Origin: an uncultured Schumannella sp.
Lineage (GTDB): Bacteria; Actinomycetota; Actinomycetes; Actinomycetales; Microbacteriaceae
Length of the DNA stretch: 64,000 nt
Direction: 5' to 3'
NCBI RefSeq assembly: GCF_905479755.1
Contig: NZ_CAJQNT010000003.1
Location: 124,001-188,000 of the forward strand
Shown here: piece after piece, positions 7,455 through 18,106 of the stretch
Numbering within the stretch: position 1 is the stretch's first letter
How the letters are laid out: the number at the start of each line of letters is the position of its first letter
Made by a program: the position numbers and the translations under genes
Notes under the pieces: model-generated
The model's input: the letters and a program-made list of their open reading frames with translations, nothing else
The model's database searches: none
Told to the model about the DNA's origin: nothing

Positions 7455-10021
7455 TGCCTGCCCAGAATCTGACGGCTGGCGGGGTGCTCGGTGCGATCTT
7501 CGGAACGCTCGGCCTGAGTGCGCTCGCCGGACTGCTTGTGACCGTGATGGTCGCCCCTGCCCTCGCCGTGACCGGTGTCACCGCGAGCAGCACAATCGGC
7601 ATCTTCGACAGCCTGCCCGACTACCTCGAGCTCGATGAGGGGTCGCAGCAGAACCAGATCGTCGCCATCAACGACAGCGGCGACGTGGTGAACATCGCGA
7701 CGGTGTTCTACCAGAACCGCGAGCAGATCAGCCTCGACGAGATGAGCCCGTACCTCGCGCAGGCGGCGATCGCCGGTGAGGACCGTCGCTTCTACGACCA
7801 CGGCGGCGTCGACATGCCTTCGGTGATCCGTGCCGCTCTCGGCCAGGCCACCGGGGCGGATGCGGGTGGCGCCTCGACGCTGACGATGCAGACGGTGCGC
7901 AACATCATCGTCACGCAGATCGTCAACAACCCCGATTACGACATCGACACGCAAACCGAGTTGATCGCGGAGGCGCTCGACCCGTCGATCGACCGCAAGT
8001 TGCGCGAGATGAAGCTCGCGATCGGGCTGGAGCAGCGGTACTCGAAGGAGGAGATCCTCACCGGGTACCTGAACATTGCCGGCTTCGGCGGCAACACCTA
8101 CGGCGTGCAGGCGGCGTCGGAGCAGTACTTCTCGAAGAACGCGAGCGATCTGACGATCGCGGAGGCGGCGAGCCTCATCGCGATCGTGCAGTACCCGAAC
8201 GCGCGCAGCCTGGCGACGCCCGACAACTATGCGGCCAACCAGGAGCGCCGCGACGTGATCTTGACGGCGATGCACGAAGAGGGCTACATCACCCTGGAGG
8301 AGCGCGATGAGGCCATCGCGACGCCGGTCGATGAGGAGTTCGTCAACTACTCGGCTCCGAAGAACGGCTGCCTCGCGGCGAAGACCGAGTACCGCTTCGC
8401 GTGCGACTACGCGACGCGCCAGGTGGAGACTCTCGCAAGCCTCGGCACCACCGAGGAGGAGCGGCTGGAGAACTGGAAGCGCGGCGGCTACACGCTCGTG
8501 CTGTCGATCAACCCGAGCCTGGCGACGACCGCCAACTCGACGGTGAAGAAGTACGCAGATCCGGACGAGGATCGGTTCGAGCTGGGCGCCGCGGTGTCGA
8601 GCATCGAGGTGGACACCGGCCGCATCATCGTGATGGCGCAGAACAAGACCTTCGACAACACGCTGGACGGCGGCGGCGATTCGACCACCGCGGTCAACTT
8701 CAACACCGACCTCGCGGGCGGTGGCGGAAGTGGATTCCAGCCCGGGTCGACCTACAAGCCGTACGTTCTGCTCGCCTTCCTCGACGCCGGGCACGGTGTC
8801 AACGAGGCCTTCGACGCGAGCATCACCGAGTTCAACTACGCCGAGTTCTTCGACTCGAACATCGGCGGCACCTACGGCGGCACCACCTTCAAGGTGAAGA
8901 ACGACGCCGGTGAGAAGGGGTCGTACACGGTGGTGCGCGGTACCGCCGGCTCGGTGAACTCGGTGTTCATGCAGATGGCCGCCGATGTCGACCAGGCCCG
9001 CATTGCCGAGCTCGCCGCCTCGATCGGCGTGCACCGCGGTGACGGCGCCGCCGACGGTTCGGACCTGGCGACGAACCCGTCGTGCGCGATCGGTGGCTGT
9101 GAGAACAACATCGCTCCGCTGACGCAGGCCGCGGCCTATGCGGCGATCGCGAACGAGGGCGTCTACTGCGAGCCGATCATCATCGACACCGTGATCGACC
9201 CGGCGGGCACCGAGCTGCAGGGCCAGCCGCAGGTCTGCGGCCAGTCGCTCGTCTCGCCGGAGGTCGCCAACACGGCCGCCTACGCGATGGCGTCGGTCAT
9301 GACAGGGACCGCCGCGGCCTCGAACCCGTACGACGGCACCCCCTACATCGGCAAGACCGGAACGACGGATGCCTCCGTGCACACCTGGATGGTCGGCACC
9401 TCGACCGAGGTCGCGACCGCGGTCTGGGTGGGCAACATCGTCGGCACGCAGGCGCTGCGAAGCATCTACATCAACGGCATCCAGGCCGCCGTTTTGCGTC
9501 ACACGATCTTCAAGCCGATCGCGCTCGAGATCGACAAGCGCTACCCCGGCTCGGCCTTCGCCTCCCCGGATCCGGCGCTGTTGACCGGCAACCCGGTGAC
9601 CGTTCCCGAGGGACTGATCGGCAGCACGCCGGAGGCGGCGAAGTCGGCGATCGAACTCGTCGAACTGCGCTACACGGACGCCGGCGAGGTCGACTCCGAC
9701 CTTCCTGAGGGTGTCGTCGCGAAGGTGTCGCCGGGTGAGGGCTCCTCGCAACCGCGCGGCACCGAGGTGAAGGTGTACACCTCGAACGGCAAGTCGGCGG
9801 TGGTTCCCGACGTCTCGACGCAGGGCTACGACTACTCCGATGCAGAAACGGTGTTGATTGATGCCGGCTTCGAGAACGTCGCGGAGGCCTGTGTCGTCGC
9901 CGAGGTCGGAGACCCGCCCGCCTCGATCGGCACCGTGGTCGCTCAAGATCCGGCAGCCGGTTCGGTCCTGAACAAGAACAACACCGTGACGTTGACGGTG
10001 CGAAGAGTCGCCTGCCCGTGA
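7454..10021 (+). CDS. ponA: Bifunctional penicillin-binding protein (PonA2-type) with PASTA domains
   Basis: 855 residues. An N-terminal membrane anchor (about 10-40) is followed by a GT51 glycosyltransferase domain with its catalytic Glu in EDRRFYDHGG (about 109) and GGASTLTMQ (about 138). Then comes the transpeptidase: SxxK as QPGSTYKPY (about 429), SxN as GSVNSVF (about 500) and KTG as KTGTTD (about 634). Two PASTA repeats close the protein (about 720-780 and 785-850). It polymerises and cross-links peptidoglycan outside the membrane. The stop overlaps the GTG of the next gene by 4 nt. Gene order with ridA/DUF4177 on one side and a metallophosphoesterase on the other matches mycobacterial ponA2. 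Confidence 0.95.
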   Translation: MPAQNLTAGGVLGAIFGTLGLSALAGLLVTVMVAPALAVTGVTASSTIGIFDSLPDYLELDEGSQQNQIVAINDSGDVVNIATVFYQNREQISLDEMSPYLAQAAIAGEDRRFYDHGGVDMPSVIRAALGQATGADAGGASTLTMQTVRNIIVTQIVNNPDYDIDTQTELIAEALDPSIDRKLREMKLAIGLEQRYSKEEILTGYLNIAGFGGNTYGVQAASEQYFSKNASDLTIAEAASLIAIVQYPNARSLATPDNYAANQERRDVILTAMHEEGYITLEERDEAIATPVDEEFVNYSAPKNGCLAAKTEYRFACDYATRQVETLASLGTTEEERLENWKRGGYTLVLSINPSLATTANSTVKKYADPDEDRFELGAAVSSIEVDTGRIIVMAQNKTFDNTLDGGGDSTTAVNFNTDLAGGGGSGFQPGSTYKPYVLLAFLDAGHGVNEAFDASITEFNYAEFFDSNIGGTYGGTTFKVKNDAGEKGSYTVVRGTAGSVNSVFMQMAADVDQARIAELAASIGVHRGDGAADGSDLATNPSCAIGGCENNIAPLTQAAAYAAIANEGVYCEPIIIDTVIDPAGTELQGQPQVCGQSLVSPEVANTAAYAMASVMTGTAAASNPYDGTPYIGKTGTTDASVHTWMVGTSTEVATAVWVGNIVGTQALRSIYINGIQAAVLRHTIFKPIALEIDKRYPGSAFASPDPALLTGNPVTVPEGLIGSTPEAAKSAIELVELRYTDAGEVDSDLPEGVVAKVSPGEGSSQPRGTEVKVYTSNGKSAVVPDVSTQGYDYSDAETVLIDAGFENVAEACVVAEVGDPPASIGTVVAQDPAAGSVLNKNNTVTLTVRRVACP

Positions 10022-10986
10022 GTGCTGAGCTTCGCCGCGTCGGTGCCGGAATCGGTGCCGCCGCGGCGCTCGGCGCCGCCGCATTCGCCTACGGCGCTCT
10101 CGTCGAACGGGTGCGCTGGACAGTGCGCGAGGAGACGCTACCGATCCTGGCATCTGGCTCGCGCCCGATCACGATCCTGCACCTGAGCGACCTGCACCTG
10201 GCGCCGTGGCAGCGGTCGAAGATCGACTTCGTGCGCTCGCTCGCGCGGGTGGAGCCCGACCTGATCGTAAACACCGGAGACAATCTGGGCCACGCGGATG
10301 CGCTTCCGGCCGTGGCGGAGGCCCTCGAGCCGTTCCGTGGGGTGCCGGGCGTGTTCGTGCACGGCTCGAACGACTTCGTCGGGCCGACGATCAAGAACCC
10401 GTTCCGCTATTTCAGCGGGCCGTCGAAGTCGCACAACGACGGCGTGAAGCTCGACACGGCGGCGCTGGAGCGCCTGTTCGTCAACGGCCACGAGTGGTCC
10501 GACCTGAACAATCGGGCGGCCGCGATCGAGCTGAAGGGCACCGCGTTCGAGTTCGTGGGCACGGCGGATGCGCACCGCGGCTGGGATGACCTCGGTTCGA
10601 TCCCCGCGAACCTGGAGGCGGTGCGCGAGAACGTGGAGTGGTCCGAGAGGGTGGCGCTGCCGCCGCTGACCGTGGGCGTGACGCATGCCCCGTACCAGCG
10701 GGTGTTGGATGACTTCGTGACGGAGGGGGCATCCCTGATCTTCGCGGGGCACACCCACGGCGGTCAGGTGCGGGTGCCGGGGCTGCCGGCGCTGGTCACC
10801 AACTGCGACATTCCGCGCGAGCAGGCGCAGGGTCTGAGCGTCTGGCACCACGCGCGCGGCGAGGCGCTGCTGAACGTGTCGGCGGGTCTCGGCACGTCGA
10901 TCTACGCACCGGTGCGCTTCGCGTGCCCGCCGGAGGCGGTTGTGCTGACGCTGACCGAGATGCCCGCAGAAATCGGCTATCCTTGA
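10018..10986 (+). CDS. Membrane-anchored metallophosphoesterase (calcineurin-like)
   Basis: 322 residues. The N-terminus (GAGIGAAAALGAAAFAYGALV) is a short membrane anchor or signal. The dinuclear-metal motifs appear in order: LHLSDLHL (D-x-H), NTGDN (GD-x), HGSND (GN[HD]-like, with S in place of the first Asn), GVTHAP and FAGHTHGGQ (GHxH). The family (YkuE-like; Rv3683 in mycobacteria) hydrolyses phosphomonoesters or diesters at the membrane, with the physiological substrate unknown. Translationally coupled to ponA (GTGA overlap), suggesting a cell-envelope task. Confidence 0.88.
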   Translation: MSAELRRVGAGIGAAAALGAAAFAYGALVERVRWTVREETLPILASGSRPITILHLSDLHLAPWQRSKIDFVRSLARVEPDLIVNTGDNLGHADALPAVAEALEPFRGVPGVFVHGSNDFVGPTIKNPFRYFSGPSKSHNDGVKLDTAALERLFVNGHEWSDLNNRAAAIELKGTAFEFVGTADAHRGWDDLGSIPANLEAVRENVEWSERVALPPLTVGVTHAPYQRVLDDFVTEGASLIFAGHTHGGQVRVPGLPALVTNCDIPREQAQGLSVWHHARGEALLNVSAGLGTSIYAPVRFACPPEAVVLTLTEMPAEIGYP

Positions 10987-11015
10987 CAGGTTGCCGTTCA
11001 CGGTAAGTGCATCAC

Positions 11016-11092
11016 CGGGGTATGGCGCAGCTTGGTAGCGCGCGTCGTTCGGGACGACGAGGCCGCAGGTTCAAATCCTGTTACCCCGACCA
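11016..11092 (+). tRNA. tRNA-Pro(CGG), CCA encoded
   Basis: The acceptor arm CGGGGTA pairs with TACCCCG, with discriminator A and an encoded CCA. The anticodon stem CGTCG/CGACG encloses loop TTCGGGA (anticodon CGG). The T arm contains GGTTCAAATCC. Confidence 0.97.
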
Positions 11093-11095
11093 AAT

Positions 11096-11129
11096 GCGAA
11101 ACGGCCGTCCGAGAGGGCGGCCGTTTCGC
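11096..11129 (+). terminator. Hairpin terminator after tRNA-Pro
   Basis: GCGAAACGGCCG (11096-11107) is perfectly complementary to CGGCCGTTTCGC (11118-11129), with a 10-nt loop. It lies between the tRNA and the convergent tdk gene, so it may serve both strands. Confidence 0.75.
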
Positions 11130-11162
11130 GTCTCCGGATGCGGTGCGTGCGGACGGCGCAGC

Positions 11163-11831
11163 TCAGGCGAAGTCGGCGTCGGGCCCGCTTGTGTAGCTGA
11201 AGTCGATGCGGGGCCGCCAGCCGCGGTTGAGGGTGCCGCCGCTCTCGTCGAGGTAGCACGCGCCGCACAGCGACTCGTAGACGACTTCGGCGCCGTCTTC
11301 GATGGCGACCTGGTCGCCGTCGAACACGAAGTCGCCGTTGATGGTGCGCGCGTTGAACACGGCTTTGCGCCCGCAGCGGCAGATGGTCTTGAGCTCTTCG
11401 AGCGAGTGCGCGACTTCGAGCAGTCGGCGGCTGCCCGGGAACGCGACGGTCTGGAAGTCGGTGCGGATGCCGTAGGCGAGCACCGGCACGTCTTGCTGGA
11501 TGGCGATCCGCAGCAGGTCATCCACTTGTTGTTCGTCGAGGAATTGCGCCTCGTCGACGAGGAGGCAGCTGAGGTCTTGGCCGCTTTCGCGGATGAGGCG
11601 CGCGCGCTCGGCGACGAACAGCGCGGCGAGGTCGGCGCTCGGCCCGATGGTGAAGTCGACGGGGCGGGCCACGCCGAGCCGGGAGACGATCGAGTTGTCG
11701 CCTTTGGAGTCGATCGCCGGTTTGGCTAGCAGCACCCGCTGCCCGCGCTCCTCATAGTTGTAGGCGGCCTGCAGGAGCGCGGTGCTCTTGCCGCTGTTCA
11801 TCGCCCCGTAGCGGAAGTAGAGCTTCGCCAT
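11163..11831 (-). CDS. tdk: Thymidine kinase (type II)
   Basis: 222 residues, normal for bacterial TdK. Walker A is GAMNSGKST (residues 9-17), the Walker B/catalytic region is LLVDEAQFL, and the two Cys pairs of the structural zinc site are CRCGRK and CGACYLDE. It phosphorylates deoxythymidine for salvage. The ATG follows the LuxR gene's TAG directly, and the ribosome site GGAGGAG lies inside the last codons of that gene, so the two are coupled. Confidence 0.95.
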   Translation of the reverse strand: MAKLYFRYGAMNSGKSTALLQAAYNYEERGQRVLLAKPAIDSKGDNSIVSRLGVARPVDFTIGPSADLAALFVAERARLIRESGQDLSCLLVDEAQFLDEQQVDDLLRIAIQQDVPVLAYGIRTDFQTVAFPGSRRLLEVAHSLEELKTICRCGRKAVFNARTINGDFVFDGDQVAIEDGAEVVYESLCGACYLDESGGTLNRGWRPRIDFSYTSGPDADFA

Positions 11832-12503
11832 CTACTCCTCCAGAATCCCGTCTTCCGTCGCCCGACGGATGAGTTCGATCTTTTTGCTGGCCGGCCGGCC
11901 CACCTTGGCGTACTTTTCGCGCACGCGCCGCAGGTAGGTTTTCGCCGTTTCGTATTGCACGTTCATCTCGCGCCCCACCTCGATGGTGCTGAGCCCGGAG
12001 CAGTAGAGCTTGAGCGCCTGCGTCTCGCCGGGGCTGAGCTTGGGCCGGTGGGCGCGCTGCAGGGCGCTCTGGTGCCATTCGGCGGCGCGCCCCGGCTCGA
12101 CACCGCTGAGCGCGTGCACGGCGGCGGGGAGCTGTTCGGGGGTGACGATGTCGGCGGCACCGGCAGCTTTCCAGCGCTCGGCGGCGGCGCCGTCGACGTC
12201 GCGGGTGACGGCGATCACGCGGGCACTCGCGGCGCGGCTGGCGCGCACGCGCGCCTCGACGGAGGGGGTGGCGCTTTCGTCGTCGGCATCGAAGACGACG
12301 GCTTGGGTGGGGAAGGCTTCGTGCGAGACGGTTTCCATCCAGGTTCCGACCGAGACGGCGACGCTGTCGGCGAGGGTGGCGCGGGCGAGGGCCTGTTCGA
12401 GTTCGGCACGCAACTCCGCATTCGCGGCGACGATTCCGAGGGTCGGAACGCGCGGATGCCGGGAGAGGTCGGTCGCATCCGGCTGCGTTTCGCCTGGTGT
12501 CAC
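11832..12503 (-). CDS. LuxR-family transcriptional regulator with degenerate receiver-like domain
   Basis: 223 residues from the chosen GTG. The N-terminal 130 residues have the alternating pattern of a receiver fold (LGIVAANAELRAELEQAL, AVVFDADDE, VIAVTRD, AADIVTPEQL) but no clear phospho-acceptor context. The C-terminus is a LuxR/GerE helix-turn-helix (LSPGETQALKLYCSGLSTIE, then YETAKTYLRRVREKYAKVGR). It is a DNA-binding regulator of unknown signal. The start is uncertain: the frame stays open 174 nt upstream into lysC, and the GTG at 12503 is the first start clear of lysC with family-like sequence following. It lies directly upstream of tdk. Confidence 0.75.
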   Translation of the reverse strand: MTPGETQPDATDLSRHPRVPTLGIVAANAELRAELEQALARATLADSVAVSVGTWMETVSHEAFPTQAVVFDADDESATPSVEARVRASRAASARVIAVTRDVDGAAAERWKAAGAADIVTPEQLPAAVHALSGVEPGRAAEWHQSALQRAHRPKLSPGETQALKLYCSGLSTIEVGREMNVQYETAKTYLRRVREKYAKVGRPASKKIELIRRATEDGILEE

Positions 12504-12597
12504 CTTTTCAGCATAGAGGCCGACGCGCTCACGGGACGCGTCAGCGCGAGCGTCGGTCGCGCGATGTTCCGGCCGAAGTCCGGAAATGAGGTCGATG

Positions 12598-13863
<1,266 letters not shown>

Positions 13864-13954
13864 GGAATTGGCTCCTGGATCACGGGTGCAGACGCACAAT
13901 TCTAGACGCCCGCGGAGCCGGGACTGAAACTGACGACCCCGGGGTCACTTGGCG

Positions 13955-15445
13955 CTAACGCCGACTCGGCTCATCCAGCTCGAGTTTCGCCGCGGTCGCC
14001 GCGATCGAACTCGCCGCGGCCTTCGTGTCGGCCGACAGCTTCGCGCCGAGGCTCGGGATCATCGTCTGAAGGCCCGGGCGCCAGCCCTCGAACTTCTCCG
14101 GAAAGCAGCGCTCCAACAGCCCGAGCATGATCGGCACCGCCGTCGAGGCGCCGGGCGAGGCTCCGAGGAGGCCCGCGATCGACCCGTCGGCGGCCGCCAC
14201 CACCTCGGTGCCGAGCTGGATCACCGGGGTGCCGTTCGCATCCCGCTTCATGATCTGCACGCGCTGACCCGCCGTGATCAGGCGCCAGTCGCCGCGCTTC
14301 GCCGTCGGGGCGAACTCTTGCAGCACGCGGTGCTTCGCGGCGCGCGAGGCGAGCAGCTCCCCCACCAGGTACTTCACGAGCCCCAGGTTGCGCAGCCCCG
14401 CGCCCACCATCGTGCCCAGGTTGTGCCAGCGGATCGAACCGAACAGATCCCACCAGGTGCCGGTCTTCAAAAACTTGGGGGTGAAGCCCGCGTACGGGCC
14501 GAACAGCAGGCTCTTGTTGCCGTCGACGACGCGCGTGTCGAGGTGCGGCACCGACATCGGCGGGGCGCCCACCGAGGCCTTGCCATAGACCTTGCCCTGG
14601 TGCTTCGCCACCACGCTCGGCTCGTCGGTGCGGAGGAACTGGCCGCTGATCGGGAAGCCGCCGTAACCCCGGATCTCGCGGATGCCCGAGCGCTGCAGCA
14701 GCGTCAAGGCACCACCACCGGCCCCCACGAACACGAACCGCGCGTTCAGCTCGAAAGACGTCAGGCCCACCTCGCGACGACCGCGGATGCGCCAAACGTC
14801 GCCCTTCTTCTTCAACCCCGTCACGCGGTAGTTGAGCCGCAGGTCGGCGCCGCGCGCAACCAGGTGGTCGATCAGGTCGTGGGTGAGCGCGCCGAAGTCG
14901 ACGTCGGTGCCGGAGGTGATGCGGGTCGCGGCGACCGGTTGCGATTTGGCGCGGCCCGGAATCAGTAGCGGGGCCCACTCGCGAATCTTTCGCGCATCCT
15001 CGGTGTATTCCAGGCCCGCGAAGAGCGGGTGATCTTTCAGCGCCTCGAAGCGCTTGCGCAGGTAGGCGACGTTGTCCTCGCCCCAGACGAAACTCAGGTG
15101 CGGCACCGAGTTGATGAAACGCTGCGGCTCCGGGATCACGCCCTGCTCCACCAGGAAGCTCCAGAACTGGCGCGAGACCTGGAACTGCTCGTTGATGTCG
15201 ATCGCCTTGCTGACATCGACCGTGCCGTCGGGGCGCTCCGGCGAATAGTTCAACTCGCACAGGGCCGCGTGTCCGGTGCCCGCGTTGTTCCACGCGTTCG
15301 AGCTCTCCAGCGCGACGTCGCCGAGGCCCTCCAGGATCGTGATCGACCAGTCGGGTTCGAGTTCCGAGATGAGGGCACCGAGCGTGGCGCTCATGATGCC
15401 GCCACCGATGAGGGCAACGTCAACGGGTTCAGGCACGACATCCAT
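13955..15445 (-). CDS. mqo: Malate:quinone oxidoreductase
   Basis: 496 residues, usual length. The N-terminal dinucleotide-binding motif is VALIGGGIMSATLG, followed by the MQO signatures ESSNAWNNAGTGHAALCELNY and, later, FVFVGAGGGAL and FPISGQFLRT. It is a peripheral membrane FAD enzyme that oxidises malate to oxaloacetate and passes electrons to quinone. It lies between asd and lysC on the same strand with gaps of 72 and 91 nt, which supplies a functional link through oxaloacetate and aspartate but may also have its own promoter. Confidence 0.96.
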   Translation of the reverse strand: MDVVPEPVDVALIGGGIMSATLGALISELEPDWSITILEGLGDVALESSNAWNNAGTGHAALCELNYSPERPDGTVDVSKAIDINEQFQVSRQFWSFLVEQGVIPEPQRFINSVPHLSFVWGEDNVAYLRKRFEALKDHPLFAGLEYTEDARKIREWAPLLIPGRAKSQPVAATRITSGTDVDFGALTHDLIDHLVARGADLRLNYRVTGLKKKGDVWRIRGRREVGLTSFELNARFVFVGAGGGALTLLQRSGIREIRGYGGFPISGQFLRTDEPSVVAKHQGKVYGKASVGAPPMSVPHLDTRVVDGNKSLLFGPYAGFTPKFLKTGTWWDLFGSIRWHNLGTMVGAGLRNLGLVKYLVGELLASRAAKHRVLQEFAPTAKRGDWRLITAGQRVQIMKRDANGTPVIQLGTEVVAAADGSIAGLLGASPGASTAVPIMLGLLERCFPEKFEGWRPGLQTMIPSLGAKLSADTKAAASSIAATAAKLELDEPSRR

Positions 15446-15517
15446 CCTAGAACGCAGGCGCAGGGCGCACCGTCGGTGGAGGCGTGAAGAACCGGGGATC
15501 TTCTGGGACGCTGCGCC

Positions 15518-17467
<1,950 letters not shown>

Positions 17468-17501
17468 TCAGATTCTTGCACGCTCTTGTTTAAAGTTCGT
17501 C

Positions 17502-18104
17502 TCAGTTCTGGACGAAACGCCGACCCTCGAAGGCGCGGCCAAGGGTCACCTCGTCGGCGTACTCCAGGTCGCCGCCGACCGGGAGGCCCGAGGCGAGACG
17601 CGAGACGCGCAGGCCCGGCTGGCTCTGCAGCAGGCGGCTCAGGTAGGTGGCGGTCGCCTCCCCCTCCAGGTTCGGGTCGGTCGCGATGATCACCTCGGTG
17701 ACGGTGCCGTCGGCCAAACGCGACAGCAGCTGGGCGATGCGCAGATCGTCGGGGCCGATGCCGTCAATCGGGCTGATCGCGCCGCCGAGCACGTGGTACA
17801 GACCGCGGAACTCGCGGGTGCGCTCGATCGCCACCACATCCTTCGCCTCCTCGACCACACAGATCGAGGCGGGGCTGCGACGCGGGTCGCGGCAGACCGC
17901 GCAGGTGTCGTGCTCCGAGACGTTGCCGCAGATCGAGCAGAAACGGATCTTCTCGCGGATGTCGGTGAGGATCTCGGCCAGGCGTTGGGTGTCGAAGCTC
18001 TCGGTCTGCACGATGTGGAACGCGATGCGCTGCGCCGACTTTGGGCCGATGCCCGGCAGGCGGCCGAGCTCGTCGATCAGATCCTGAATGATGCCTTCGT
18101 ACAC
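17502..18104 (-). CDS. recR: Recombination mediator RecR
   Basis: 200 residues. An N-terminal helix-hairpin-helix ([19 protein letters not shown]) is followed by a four-Cys zinc finger ([18 protein letters not shown]) and a Toprim domain ([16 protein letters not shown], then [14 protein letters not shown]). With RecO and RecF it loads RecA onto gapped DNA. The GTG start is two bases after the dnaX stop, the conserved dnaX-recR operon arrangement. Confidence 0.97.
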   Translation of the reverse strand: MYEGIIQDLIDELGRLPGIGPKSAQRIAFHIVQTESFDTQRLAEILTDIREKIRFCSICGNVSEHDTCAVCRDPRRSPASICVVEEAKDVVAIERTREFRGLYHVLGGAISPIDGIGPDDLRIAQLLSRLADGTVTEVIIATDPNLEGEATATYLSRLLQSQPGLRVSRLASGLPVGGDLEYADEVTLGRAFEGRRFVQN

Positions 18105-18106
18105 GG

